Positions 10,032 to 18,200 of a DNA stretch of 64,000 bases are shown here, one piece after another. The DNA lies in the NCBI RefSeq assembly GCF_900327775.1, contig NZ_OUMZ01000007.1, positions 979,606 through 1,043,605 of the forward strand, in the 5' to 3' direction. Numbering within the stretch: the stretch's first letter is position 1; every line of letters begins with the position of its first letter. Under the pieces are notes generated by a model. The model made no database searches. It saw only the letters and a list, made by a program, of their open reading frames with translations, and was not told where the DNA came from. The DNA comes from Roseovarius sp. EL26. GTDB taxonomy: Bacteria; Pseudomonadota; Alphaproteobacteria; Rhodobacterales; Rhodobacteraceae. Position numbers and translations under genes: made by a program.

Positions 10032-10641
10032 GCGCGGATATCATCATGGCAATCTGCGCCAGGCATTGGTTGATGCTGCACTCAGCCTGATCGAGGCAAA
10101 AGGCCCAACCGGATTTACCTTGTCAGAAGCTGCAAAACAGGCCGGTGTCACCCCTGCAGCTGTCTATCGTCATTTTGCAGGCCGAGAAGACCTAATCGCA
10201 GAAGCCGCCCGTCAGGGATATGAGATTTTCGCCGACCTGATCCAGCACGCTTTTGACCAGGGGCAACCATCCGCTCTTGCCAGCTTTGAAGCCACAGGTC
10301 GCGCCTATTTGGCATTTGCCCGGAAATATCCTGGCTACTATATATCCATGTTCGAATCTGGAATATCAATCAACCGCACACCTGAACTGGCGGCAGTGGC
10401 CACGCGTGCGCGCAATGTGTTGGAACATGCCGCAACCGAGCTGTCAAAACACATCCCCGCAGAAAACCGCCCACCTGCCGCGATGTTTTCCGCACATGTT
10501 TGGGCGCTAAGCCACGGCGTTGTAGAGCTGTTCGCACGCAATTCTCCCGGTACGCAAAGCCCCTTTGCGCCCGAGGATTTGCTGGAATCCGGAATTGGGA
10601 TTTACCTGCGTGGGCTGGGGCTTATCCCACCAGATGAATGA
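10024..10641 (+). CDS. TetR family transcriptional regulator
   Basis: The 205-residue protein has an N-terminal TetR helix-turn-helix at residues 20-60 ([28 protein letters not shown]). The C-terminal ligand-binding domain resembles the WHG/TetR_C_33 type ([16 protein letters not shown]). Its ATG lies inside the last codons of ppk2, so translation is coupled. That arrangement is unusual for a regulator of a divergent gene and suggests it answers to the same condition as polyphosphate use. Ligand and target unknown. Confidence 0.9.
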   Translation: MPKRGYHHGNLRQALVDAALSLIEAKGPTGFTLSEAAKQAGVTPAAVYRHFAGREDLIAEAARQGYEIFADLIQHAFDQGQPSALASFEATGRAYLAFARKYPGYYISMFESGISINRTPELAAVATRARNVLEHAATELSKHIPAENRPPAAMFSAHVWALSHGVVELFARNSPGTQSPFAPEDLLESGIGIYLRGLGLIPPDE

Positions 10642-10800
10642 GTTTCATCTCGAAACTATCCACCCTTCAGAGCGTGTGGCAACGCAATAAAATTATTATA
10701 TAAATTCACATTCTACCCCGCGACATTTCGACCGTTGAAGCTGCCCTTAGAATCATTTTAGAGCGCTAATCAAACACATCTGCATCACAGGAGTTTGATG

Positions 10801-11349
10801 ATGAAAGCTGGCGCACAACTGCCCAACGTGACCTTCCACACACGTGTCCGTGACAACGCAATCGAAGGTCCTAATCCGTTCCGTTGGGAAGACAAAACCA
10901 CTGCCGATTATTTCACTGGCAAACGCGTGATACTGTTTTCTCTGCCCGGTGCGTTCACGCCGACCTGCTCGACCTATCAGCTTCCCGGTTTTGAAAACGG
11001 GTTTGACACATTCAAGGACAACGGCATTGATGCGATCTACTGCATGTCCGTAAATGACAGCTTTGTCATGAACAAATGGGCGCAAGATCAAAAACTGTCA
11101 AACGTACATGTCATTCCGGACGGGTCAGGTGAATTCACCCGTAAAATGGGCATGCTGGTCGACAAAGAAAACCTTGGCTTTGGCATGCGGTCGTGGCGTT
11201 ACGCCGCCATCGTCACCGATGGCATTGTTGAAGCATGGTTTGAAGAGCCCGGCTTGATGGATAACTGCCCAGAAGATCCATATGGCGTGTCCTCACCTGA
11301 CAACCTGATGAAACACCTCGAGCAGATCAAAGAGCCTGAACTGGCCTGA
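10801..11349 (+). CDS. Peroxiredoxin of the Prx5/redoxin type
   Basis: A 182-residue thiol peroxidase. The peroxidatic cysteine is C56 in PGAFTPTCSTYQLPG, with the conserved Pro and Thr of the active site. The redoxin domain covers nearly the whole chain, and the YCMSVNDSFVMNKWAQDQ block is typical of Prx5-like enzymes. Three in-frame starts lie close together (10795 TTG, 10798 and 10801 ATG); the spacing from CAGGAG favours 10801. It probably reduces hydrogen peroxide or alkyl hydroperoxides with glutathione/glutaredoxin or thioredoxin. A terminator follows, so it is likely monocistronic. Confidence 0.92.
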   Translation: MKAGAQLPNVTFHTRVRDNAIEGPNPFRWEDKTTADYFTGKRVILFSLPGAFTPTCSTYQLPGFENGFDTFKDNGIDAIYCMSVNDSFVMNKWAQDQKLSNVHVIPDGSGEFTRKMGMLVDKENLGFGMRSWRYAAIVTDGIVEAWFEEPGLMDNCPEDPYGVSSPDNLMKHLEQIKEPELA

Positions 11350-11376
11350 TCGACCACACTTAGCAAAAAACCGAAG

Positions 11377-11399
11377 GCCCGCCACTGGCGGGCTTTTTT
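11377..11399 (+). terminator. Terminator of the peroxiredoxin gene
   Basis: The stem GCCCGCC/GGCGGGC (11377-11383 with 11387-11393) has a 3-base loop and is followed by six T residues. Confidence 0.93.
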
Positions 11400-11448
11400 G
11401 CATTCGCAAACGTGCCCTCGCCGCGAAATCAAACATGTACCCATAACG

Positions 11449-11478
11449 TAAAAAAGGGCCGCCCAAAGGCAGCCCTTT
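11449..11478 (-). terminator. Terminator of the rplM-rpsI operon
   Basis: Read on the minus strand, AAAGGGC plus GGC pairs with GCC plus GCCCTTT across one mismatch and a 4-base loop. It is followed by a run of T residues (the A run at 11449-11455 on the plus strand). It lies 22 bases past the rpsI stop. Confidence 0.9.
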
Positions 11479-11500
11479 CCAAATCCAAATGTCGAAAAGC

Positions 11501-11989
11501 TTAACGCTTCGAGAACTGGAAGCTACGACGCGCTTTACGCTTACCGAACTTCTTACGTTCAACAACACGGCTGTCGCGTGTCAGGAAGCCAGCAGCTTTC
11601 AGAGCGCCACGCAGGCTGGGATCATAAAGCTGCAGTGCTTTTGAAATCCCGTGCTTAACCGCACCGGCCTGACCAGACAGACCGCCACCTTTAACGGTGG
11701 CCATAACGTCAAACTGATCTTCAACGCCTGCAACCGTGAACGGCTGACGCAGGATCATCTGCAGAACCGGACGTGCAAAATATTTGCTCATCTCTTTGCC
11801 GTTGACTGTTACTTTGCCGGAACCTGGTTTGATCCAGACGCGGGAAACCGCATCTTTACGCTTACCAGTGGCATATGAGCGGCCCAGATCATCACGAACT
11901 GGCTCACGTGGGGCTTCGATTTCGATCGCTGGTGCTGTGCCATCGGCAACCGCTTCCAGACCTTCGAGTGTTTTGATATCTTCGCTCAT
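11501..11989 (-). CDS. rpsI: 30S ribosomal protein S9
   Basis: The 162-residue protein contains the S9 core, starting around [17 protein letters not shown], and ends in the family-typical basic tail RSFQFSKR that reaches the ribosomal P site. A roughly 35-residue acidic N-terminal extension ([13 protein letters not shown]) precedes the core, as in other alphaproteobacteria. Its start overlaps the rplM stop by one base (TGATG), the conserved rplM-rpsI operon order. Confidence 0.98.
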   Translation of the reverse strand: MSEDIKTLEGLEAVADGTAPAIEIEAPREPVRDDLGRSYATGKRKDAVSRVWIKPGSGKVTVNGKEMSKYFARPVLQMILRQPFTVAGVEDQFDVMATVKGGGLSGQAGAVKHGISKALQLYDPSLRGALKAAGFLTRDSRVVERKKFGKRKARRSFQFSKR

Positions 11990-12453
11990 CAGTAAGCCAC
12001 CCGCGTGTTTTTGGAGTTCATGGATTTCACATCCAGCACTTCAGGCTGTTGTGCATCATGTGGATGATCGGTACCCGCGTAAACGCGCAGGTTTGTCATC
12101 TGTACACGTGACAGGCGGTTGCCTGGCAGCATGCGCTTGACCGCTTGCATCACAACGCGCTCCGGATATTTCCCTTCCAGGATTTCGCCAGTTGTGCGCG
12201 ATTTGATCCCACCTGGGTGGCCAGTGTGCCAATAGTTTGGCTTTTCACGTTTGTTGCCGGTCAGCTGGATTTTGTCGGCATTGATGACGATCACGTTGTC
12301 ACCCATGTCCATGTTTGGCGTAAAGCTGGCTTTGTGTTTGCCACGCAGACGCATCGCAATGATCGAAGCAAGACGGCCCAGAACAACGCCTTCTGCGTCG
12401 ATCAGGATCCATTTCTTGTCGATATCTGCTGGTGTTGCAGAGAATGTCTTCAT
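11989..12453 (-). CDS. rplM: 50S ribosomal protein L13
   Basis: 154 residues, full length. It shows the L13 N-terminal signature ([18 protein letters not shown]), the central [16 protein letters not shown] block and the C-terminal [12 protein letters not shown] region. First gene of the rplM-rpsI operon. The 192-base region upstream is AT-rich and holds its promoter, but no hexamers stand out. Confidence 0.98.
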   Translation of the reverse strand: MKTFSATPADIDKKWILIDAEGVVLGRLASIIAMRLRGKHKASFTPNMDMGDNVIVINADKIQLTGNKREKPNYWHTGHPGGIKSRTTGEILEGKYPERVVMQAVKRMLPGNRLSRVQMTNLRVYAGTDHPHDAQQPEVLDVKSMNSKNTRVAY

Positions 12454-12645
12454 TTTCAGGGATATCCCATTTGTCTGTTGGGCCTGCCAAATGACAAACC
12501 CCGATTGATGGGCGGTTTATACTTGTCTTTTTGCGCCAGTCAATGACACCAAGAAACAAATAAACGTTTAAATACAATAAATTACAATTACGGTATTATT
12601 TTACCCCAATTAAATTTACCGATATTGGACTATGAATCACAGAAT

Positions 12646-14040
12646 TCACAAGTCAACGTTTGTGGGTGGCTGCGCCAATAGCCGTGACATTGTTCGCAAT
12701 GCGCTTTCAAACGTTGCCTGAGAGACATTGGCATTCAACCCCAACCTTACTGCATTTGGCGCATGTCCATCTGGCAAAGCAAACTCATCAGAAGGTTTAA
12801 TCCGCACCCCCTCCGCCTCGCATGCCCGAGCAAAAGTTGACCCCCGCCAGCCCTGCGGAAGCTTAAGCCAAATAAAGGGTACGTCTGGCCGCCAATTGAT
12901 TTCCCATTGACCAAGCACATTCACCGCAATTCGAACACGTTCAAGGATAACCTGCTCCACTTTCAGTCGCACGGCTTCAGCTGTTCCAGACAATATCAGT
13001 TCGGCACAGATATCGAGCGAGGTTTGAGGTAAGCCGTAAAAGGAAGACTGTGCCACCTGCCGCGCCTGCGCTGCTTGTTCACGCGGGCAAGCAACATAGC
13101 CAAACCGCATTGCCGCAGAAACCGATTTGCTGAGTGATGACACATACCATGCTCTTTCCGGGCAAATACCACGGTAACTTGGTGCTTCGGGGCGTGTCAC
13201 ACATAGGCTATCATCTTCGATGATTTGCAACTGATATCGGCGGGCAATTTCGCTTATCTCTTGCCGCCTTTGCAAGCTGGTCCGGCTGGTTGTTGGACTG
13301 TGCACTTCTGAAAAAGTCAGCAACACTTGCCCACCATGCTTGCGCAACGCTTCCTCCAACCGATCAGGGCGCATCCCTTCGTCGTCCATACCAATCCCAA
13401 TCAACTGGGTTCGCAGTAAACGACTCGCGTGTCGCACCCCGGGATAGGCGAGCTCCTCTGTCAAAATCACCGGCGAAGGTCCATGCAAACAGGCTTGAAG
13501 GGCTACGATGACCGTATTTTGCGCTCCAAACCCCAACACAATATCATCTTCGGTTAGTCGCCCTGCTCGTTCCGGCCCAATCCATTGCACTACGGCTTGG
13601 CGCGCCCTTTTATCTGATGCTGAACTTGGAATATCCGTATAATTGCGCTCACTATCACGCGCCAATAGCATCATAATGCGCTGTATCTCTTTGTCTTGCC
13701 CAACATCAGGAACCCGTACGCCACGGAAATCTACGGACCCCGGACTAGGATCATTCAAAAGGGGCTCAGGTTCTGCGTCCTGTGTCACCAATCCTCCAGA
13801 CACAAAGGTCCCTCTTCCCACGCCAGTTTCGACCAAACCTTCCTCTGCTGCCAACCTATAGGCGCGAGCCACTGTTCCCGGTGTGATCCCTAATTGCCAA
13901 GCCAATTCTCGCACTGGCGGCATTTTATGCCCATGGCTCAACACACCGGATCGGATCGCCGCGCGCATTGATTGTACCAGTACAATGTATTTAGGTGAGT
14001 CAATGTTAGCGAAATCAGGATGCCAAATTGTATCGGTCAC
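12646..14040 (-). CDS. MocR-type (GntR/aminotransferase) transcriptional regulator
   Basis: The 464-residue chain fuses a GntR winged helix (residues about 15-80, PPVRELAWQLGITPGTVARAY) to a class I aminotransferase-like domain (about 105-455). The PLP lysine is K305 in SSLSKSVSAA, and D277 in IIEDDSL should contact the pyridine nitrogen. MocR proteins bind PLP and usually regulate a neighbouring gene. This one is divergent from a DUF1127 gene, and the space between carries TTGTAC-based repeats that are good operator candidates. One further copy lies inside its own first codons. The metabolic signal is not evident from the neighbours. Confidence 0.93.
   Translation of the reverse strand: MTDTIWHPDFANIDSPKYIVLVQSMRAAIRSGVLSHGHKMPPVRELAWQLGITPGTVARAYRLAAEEGLVETGVGRGTFVSGGLVTQDAEPEPLLNDPSPGSVDFRGVRVPDVGQDKEIQRIMMLLARDSERNYTDIPSSASDKRARQAVVQWIGPERAGRLTEDDIVLGFGAQNTVIVALQACLHGPSPVILTEELAYPGVRHASRLLRTQLIGIGMDDEGMRPDRLEEALRKHGGQVLLTFSEVHSPTTSRTSLQRRQEISEIARRYQLQIIEDDSLCVTRPEAPSYRGICPERAWYVSSLSKSVSAAMRFGYVACPREQAAQARQVAQSSFYGLPQTSLDICAELILSGTAEAVRLKVEQVILERVRIAVNVLGQWEINWRPDVPFIWLKLPQGWRGSTFARACEAEGVRIKPSDEFALPDGHAPNAVRLGLNANVSQATFESALRTMSRLLAQPPTNVDL
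13971..13986. promoter_or_regulatory. ATTGTAC/GTACAAT palindrome inside the MocR gene start
   Basis: ATTGTACCAGTACAAT is a perfect inverted repeat of 7-base arms around CA, within codons 19-24 of the MocR gene. It matches the intergenic copy at 14100-14115 in 15 of 16 positions. It may be an autoregulatory operator downstream of the promoter, although it also encodes a conserved helix, so coincidence is possible. Confidence 0.5.
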
Positions 14041-14057
14041 AATGTTTTCCTAGCAGA

Positions 14058-14115
14058 ATTGTACTAAACAAGTTACGTATATCCCTACGTAACACATACA
14101 TTGTACCAATACAAT
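14058..14115. promoter_or_regulatory. Operator array in the MocR-DUF1127 divergent promoter
   Basis: Three elements share this region. ATTGTACT lies at 14058-14065. A perfect 8-bp inverted repeat pairs GTTACGTA (14072-14079) with TACGTAAC (14086-14093) across 6 bases. ATTGTACCAATACAAT lies at 14100-14115, just before the DUF1127 ribosome-binding site. The repeated TTGTAC half-site is the likely MocR recognition sequence, placed to control both genes. Confidence 0.7.
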
Positions 14116-14130
14116 ACAGGAGTTAGACCA

Positions 14131-14364
14131 ATGCACGCCTCTATCCTTACAGATCACGCAGATCTTGCGCAGCTTACCGCTCGTCGCGACATGCCTGTTC
14201 TGGCTCAGGTCGCAGTGCGCGCAGCTTATCTCATTACGCTTTGGTCGCTTCGCCATAACACACGAAAACAACTGCAATGGCTCAACCCCAAGCAACTTGA
14301 AGACATCGGGATTTCTCACCGCGATGCCCTGATAGAGTGCAGTAAGCCTTTTTGGCGGCCGTGA
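14131..14364 (+). CDS. DUF1127 small protein
   Basis: A 77-residue protein with a C-terminal DUF1127 motif (LWSLRHNTRKQLQWLNPKQLEDIGISHRDAL), an arginine-rich segment typical of small alphaproteobacterial proteins linked to stress, phosphate and RNA turnover. The ATG at 14131 is preceded by CAGGAG; an upstream TTG reading would run through the operator and is rejected. It is divergent from the MocR regulator, which probably controls it, and is followed by a strong terminator. The molecular role of this member is unknown. Confidence 0.9.
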   Translation: MHASILTDHADLAQLTARRDMPVLAQVAVRAAYLITLWSLRHNTRKQLQWLNPKQLEDIGISHRDALIECSKPFWRP

Positions 14365-14390
14365 CACCCCGTAACGGCCCCTCTTCCCCT

Positions 14391-14418
14391 GGGCCGGAGT
14401 TCGCTCCGGCCCTTTTTT
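14391..14418 (+). terminator. Terminator of the DUF1127 gene
   Basis: A perfect 9-bp stem, GGGCCGGAG (14391-14399) with CTCCGGCCC (14404-14412), encloses the stable tetraloop TTCG and is followed by six T residues. Confidence 0.96.
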
Positions 14419-14427
14419 ATGCGCAAC

Positions 14428-14850
14428 TTATGTTTTGGGTGGGATCGAATAGGTCATACTCGCCCGGGCAACGGGGCGATCATCATTTCCTGAAAAGACT
14501 AACACTTCACCCACGGCCAGAACCCGACCCAATTTCAGCAACCGACATTCCGCGATCAGATCCTGACCCGCGGCAGGTTTACGCATGAAATCCATGGAGC
14601 TGCTTGTGGTCACAGCCAGCCCCTTAGGACCGAGCATGGCAAGAACCACCAAGTAAACAGAAACGTCAGCCAGAGCAAAAATCGAAGGCCCGGACACCGT
14701 ACCACCGGGGCGTAAGTGGCGTTCAGTCACCGCCATGCGAGTCCGAATGCGCATCTCCCCCAGGTCCTCAATGGTGAATTCGCCACGAACCTGAGGGAAT
14801 TCTTTGTCGACGAAAGAGTTCAACTCCTCAATGTTCATCAACAGCTCCAT
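14428..14850 (-). CDS. PaaI-type hotdog-fold thioesterase
   Basis: A 140-residue single hotdog domain related to the PaaI/YdiI thioesterases. The family signature region appears as RHLRPGGTVSGPSIFALADVSVYLVVLA, where the active-site acidic residue lies in the helix after GGTVSGP. The C-terminal half has the SSSMDFMRKPAAGQDLIAEC strand pattern. It likely hydrolyses an acyl-CoA. It is divergent from an ECHDC3-like crotonase gene 58 bases away, fitting an acyl-CoA context. GAGGG precedes the first ATG; an ATG at 14838 with GGAG upstream is an alternative start. Confidence 0.88.
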   Translation of the reverse strand: MELLMNIEELNSFVDKEFPQVRGEFTIEDLGEMRIRTRMAVTERHLRPGGTVSGPSIFALADVSVYLVVLAMLGPKGLAVTTSSSMDFMRKPAAGQDLIAECRLLKLGRVLAVGEVLVFSGNDDRPVARASMTYSIPPKT

Positions 14851-14908
14851 ACTTCCCTCGCTACGATTTCCAACATAAAAGGGAACACATCAGATCGGAG
14901 GACACAAG

Positions 14909-15697
14909 ATGCCAATCCTTGAACGTGTTGACAGCGGCGCCATTACCCGCCTCACCCTTAACACCCCAGAGAAGCTAAACGCATTGTCTGATGCCATGTT
15001 AGCGGCACTGCAATCTGAACTTTTATCAATAGCAGACAGCACTGATATCCGCGTTGTGATCCTTGCTGCAAACGGCAAGGCGTTTTGTGCTGGGCATGAC
15101 CTCAAAGAAATGACTCACGGGCGACAGGCAGCAGATGGTGGAAAAGCCTATTTTGCAGATCTGTTTTCGCGGTGCGCCACCTTAATGACCACCATTCGCG
15201 ACCTTCCACAGCCGGTTATTGCCCAGCCCCATGGCATCGCCACCGCAGCCGGATGCCAACTTGTCGCGACTTGCGATCTGGCCATCGCCGCCGAAGGGAC
15301 ACGCTTTGGCGTAAATGGCGTGAATATCGGATTGTTCTGCTCTACGCCCATGGTCGCGCTCAGCCGCAACATCCCGCGCAAAAAGGCATTTGAGATGCTC
15401 ACCACTGGCCGCTTCATCGACACAAGTCGCGCGATAGAGCTGGGTCTGATCAACGACGCGGTGCCCTATGAAGAGCTTGAACAAGCTACAAACGAGCTCG
15501 CCATAACCATCGCCAGCAAACTCAGCACGGCGGTACGCATCGGTAAACAAGCCTTTTACCGGCAGATCGAAATGCCACTTGATGCAGCCTATGATTACAC
15601 CCGGGATGTCATGGTCGAGAACATGATGGACAGTGACACAGCAGAGGGAATCAGTGCTTTTATCGAAAAACGCCCACCATCTTGGTCAGATTCGTAA
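14909..15697 (+). CDS. Enoyl-CoA hydratase/isomerase family protein, ECHDC3-like, catalytic Glu residues absent
   Basis: The 262-residue crotonase-fold protein has both oxyanion-hole segments (FCAGHDLKEM and GIATAAGCQLVATCD). Compared with classical enoyl-CoA hydratase, the first catalytic Glu (GGGCEL) is Gln here (AAGCQL). The second (FGQPE) falls in FGVNG, with Gly at that position. The VNIGLFCSTPMVALSR block matches the ECHDC3 subgroup, whose chemistry is poorly defined. It probably binds an acyl-CoA but may not be a hydratase. CGGAGGA lies before the ATG. Its neighbour is a divergent hotdog thioesterase. Confidence 0.85.
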   Translation: MPILERVDSGAITRLTLNTPEKLNALSDAMLAALQSELLSIADSTDIRVVILAANGKAFCAGHDLKEMTHGRQAADGGKAYFADLFSRCATLMTTIRDLPQPVIAQPHGIATAAGCQLVATCDLAIAAEGTRFGVNGVNIGLFCSTPMVALSRNIPRKKAFEMLTTGRFIDTSRAIELGLINDAVPYEELEQATNELAITIASKLSTAVRIGKQAFYRQIEMPLDAAYDYTRDVMVENMMDSDTAEGISAFIEKRPPSWSDS

Positions 15698-15893
15698 ACT
15701 CGATTGTTCTCAAATAAGGAACATAACGATCAATTACTTAAAATTGTATAGGTATCAGAAAGTACGTGAGTCACATATATCGGACACAAAATATAATCGA
15801 TCCGATTAAGGGGACATGTTTTGTTGTATTTCCATGAATATAGGCCCCTTGTCCTCACATTGGAAACAAACTGTATCCAGTTGATCACTATAT

Positions 15894-16149
15894 GCTTCAC
15901 CGGTTATTTGATCAAACTGAAGCAGAACCGATATGACGATTAAACAGTAACAACAGTATCAGTGAAACCGGCGAAGAAATAATTAGGAACTCATATCGGT
16001 TCTACGAAAGTGTCAGTAACCAGTGTGTTGGTCATTGCATTAGTTATTAGTTTAGGACGCATGCACGGCTATTAGTGTAAACCGAGTATCAGTTTGCCAT
16101 GCATGCTATTTTTCAAAGCCGGGCCTGACAGCAGTCAGCCCGGTTTTTT
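15894..16149 (+). ncRNA. Candidate structured small RNA with its own terminator
   Basis: Successive inverted repeats can fold on the plus strand. GCTTCA (15894-15899) pairs with TGAAGC (15918-15923). Directly adjoining, AGAACCGATATGA (15924-15936) pairs perfectly over 13 bp with TCATATCGGTTCT (15991-16003). GCATGCACGGC (16059-16069) pairs with GCCATGCATGC (16096-16106) with one mismatch. An intrinsic terminator ends at 16149. The terminator is over 400 bases from the previous gene, so it probably serves its own transcript. It does not match tmRNA, SRP RNA, RNase P or 6S motifs I know. Exact 5' end unknown. Confidence 0.5.
16119..16149 (+). terminator. Strong intrinsic terminator upstream of trmFO
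   Basis: CCGGGC (16119-16124) pairs with GCCCGG (16138-16143). TGAC and GTCA extend the stem past one bulged C around the loop AGCA, and six T residues follow. Confidence 0.93.
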
Positions 16150-16208
16150 ATACGTAGACTGCAAACCTTCCCTTTCCTAATCCGACGTCATCGCCTAAAT
16201 CGCAAGGT

Positions 16209-17573
16209 ATGAGCAAAACACTTCATATCGTCGGCGGCGGCATGGCTGGCTCCGAAGCCGCCTGGCAAGCCGCACAATCTGGCATATCTGTCATTCTTCA
16301 TGAAATGCGCCCACATGTGGGCACCTTCGCCCACCAAAGCGGTGACTTTGGCGAAATGGTCTGTTCCAACTCATTCCGCTCTGACGATAGTGAACAAAAC
16401 GCAGTGGGCCTGCTGCATTGGGAAATGCGGGCGGCCAATGGCCTGATCATGGAAATGGCCGACAAACACCGCCTGCCCGCAGGTGGAGCTTTGGCTGTCG
16501 ATCGTGAGGCCTTTGCCGGATCAATCACAGAACGTCTGCGCAGCCATCCCAACATCACCGTGGACGAGGGAGAAATCACCGCCCTGCCCGATGATGGAAA
16601 CTGGATCTTTGCCACCGGACCGCTGACATCGACCGCCCTTGGTCAGGCGATTGCTGACGTTACAGGCGCTGAATCCCTCGCCTTTTTCGACGCCATCGCA
16701 CCCATCATCTACTTTGACAGCATCGACATGAGCCGCGCCTGGATGCAATCGCGCTACGACAAGGGCGAGACCGAGGAAGAACGTACCGCCTATCTCAATT
16801 GTCCGATGGACCGCGATCAATACGAAGCCTTCATTGATGCCTTGCTAGCCGCAGATAAAACCGAATTTCACGACGGTGAAACAGCGACGTACTTCGATGG
16901 CTGTCTGCCGATCGAGGTGATGGCTGAACGCGGCCGTGAAACACTGCGCTTTGGCCCAATGAAACCTGTTGGACTAACCAATGCCCATGCACCGGATGAC
17001 AAGCCCTATGCCGTGGTACAGTTGCGTCGCGATAATGCATTAGGAACACTATATAACATAGTGGGTTTTCAAACTAAAATGAAATACGGCGCGCAAAACG
17101 AAGTGCTGCGTATGATCCCGGGACTGGAAGACGCCAGCTTTGCCCGTTTGGGTGGAATCCACCGCAACACCTTCCTGAACTCCCCCACCTTACTCGATAG
17201 CCAGATGCGACTACGCTCGCACCCTCATATCCGTTTTGCTGGTCAAATCACCGGGGTTGAGGGCTATGTTGAATCCGCGGCAATGGGCCTTCTGGCCGGG
17301 CGCCTTGCTTCGGCTGAATTGCTGGAGCACCCAATCTCTGATCCCCCACAAGACAGCGCCATGGGTGCACTGATCCATCACATTACAGGCGGAGCCGAGG
17401 CAAAGACATTTCAACCGATGAACGTCAATTTCGGACTGTTCCGCCCGGTAGATGGCCTCAAAGGTGGCCGTCGTGGCCGTAAAGACCGCTACAAGGCCTA
17501 TACTGACCGCGCCAAGAACGCCTGGCAGGGCTGGCTGGATGAAACAGCGCTGGACCCCACACAATCGGTGTGA
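16209..17573 (+). CDS. trmFO: Methylenetetrahydrofolate-tRNA-(uracil-5-)-methyltransferase TrmFO
   Basis: A folate- and FAD-dependent enzyme that makes 5-methyluridine at position 54 of tRNA. The 454-residue length is normal. The GidA-like FAD motif [13 protein letters not shown] opens the protein, [25 protein letters not shown] is the family hallmark, and the C-terminal block contains [14 protein letters not shown]. Some TrmFO homologues outside Gram-positives methylate 23S rRNA instead, so the exact RNA target is inferred. It is followed 12 bases later by a methyltransferase gene and then gluQ, a likely operon with a tRNA-modification theme. Confidence 0.97.
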   Translation: MSKTLHIVGGGMAGSEAAWQAAQSGISVILHEMRPHVGTFAHQSGDFGEMVCSNSFRSDDSEQNAVGLLHWEMRAANGLIMEMADKHRLPAGGALAVDREAFAGSITERLRSHPNITVDEGEITALPDDGNWIFATGPLTSTALGQAIADVTGAESLAFFDAIAPIIYFDSIDMSRAWMQSRYDKGETEEERTAYLNCPMDRDQYEAFIDALLAADKTEFHDGETATYFDGCLPIEVMAERGRETLRFGPMKPVGLTNAHAPDDKPYAVVQLRRDNALGTLYNIVGFQTKMKYGAQNEVLRMIPGLEDASFARLGGIHRNTFLNSPTLLDSQMRLRSHPHIRFAGQITGVEGYVESAAMGLLAGRLASAELLEHPISDPPQDSAMGALIHHITGGAEAKTFQPMNVNFGLFRPVDGLKGGRRGRKDRYKAYTDRAKNAWQGWLDETALDPTQSV

Positions 17574-17585
17574 TCTTCTGCCTGC

Positions 17586-18200
17586 ATGACAGAAAAGTTC
17601 TTCGATAAGATTTATGGCGTCTCCTCGCCCGAGGCGACACAAGATATGTATGATAAATGGGCAGCAAGTTATGATGCAGAGGTCGCCGATAATGGTTATG
17701 CCACTCCGGCGCGTGTCGCCAAAGCACTTGCCAAACACCTGCCGGATCACTCTGCTACCATACTGGATTTTGGCTGCGGCACCGGATTGTCGGGTTTAGC
17801 GCTACGTCAAGCTGGATTTAGCCAGGTCGACGGCATGGATCCGAACACCGAAATGTTATCGCGAGCCAGTGAAAAAGACGCCTACCGCACTCTGATCCCA
17901 ATCGATCTCGAAGATGAGACCCCGATCCCGCAAGACAGCTACGCAGCCATCGCCGCTATCGGCGTTATTGGCACCGGGGCGGCCCCAGCCTCTGCACTTC
18001 ATACACTCCTAAAAGCCCTGCCTAAGGGTGGCCATCTGGGCCTGAGCCTAAATGATCATGCGCTGGCCGACCCCAGTTATGAACGCGCTTTGTGTGAATG
18101 GTTGGATTGTGGTGCCGCACTGCTTGTGTTCAAAAAATATGGCCCACACCTGCCTGGTCAAAACATAAAGTCCAACGTCTATATTGTTGAAAAGAAGTGA
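17586..18200 (+). CDS. Class I SAM-dependent methyltransferase
   Basis: A 204-residue Rossmann-fold methyltransferase with motif I ILDFGCGTGLSGLAL (about residues 57-71), the acidic end of strand 2 in VDGMDPNTEML, and a later KGGHLGLSLND strand. N-terminal VSSPEATQDMYDKWAASYDAEV resembles the small-molecule/Williams-Beuren-like methyltransferase subgroup. It sits between trmFO and gluQ, overlapping the latter by 4 bases, so it is probably co-expressed with tRNA-modifying enzymes. The substrate cannot be read from sequence. Confidence 0.88.
   Translation: MTEKFFDKIYGVSSPEATQDMYDKWAASYDAEVADNGYATPARVAKALAKHLPDHSATILDFGCGTGLSGLALRQAGFSQVDGMDPNTEMLSRASEKDAYRTLIPIDLEDETPIPQDSYAAIAAIGVIGTGAAPASALHTLLKALPKGGHLGLSLNDHALADPSYERALCEWLDCGAALLVFKKYGPHLPGQNIKSNVYIVEKK

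Larger units (their letters stand above)
15698..16208 (+). other. Gene-free 510-base region before trmFO
   Basis: No credible coding sequence in either strand; the longest small frames lack a well-spaced ribosome site. The region is AT-rich and unlike its coding neighbours. Its right half (from about 15890) contains nested inverted repeats ending in a strong terminator and is described separately as a candidate structured RNA. The left half (15698-15890) holds a TATAAT hexamer at 15792-15797 but no matching -35. Confidence 0.6.

Noticed and set aside
15815..15883. 22-residue frame after AAGGGGAC in the pre-trmFO gap
   Set aside because: The ribosome site is only 2 bases from the ATG and the peptide has no notable features.
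15894..16149. tmRNA, 6S RNA, SRP RNA or RNase P RNA
   Set aside because: None of the conserved core sequences of these RNAs was recognised; left as an unassigned structured candidate.
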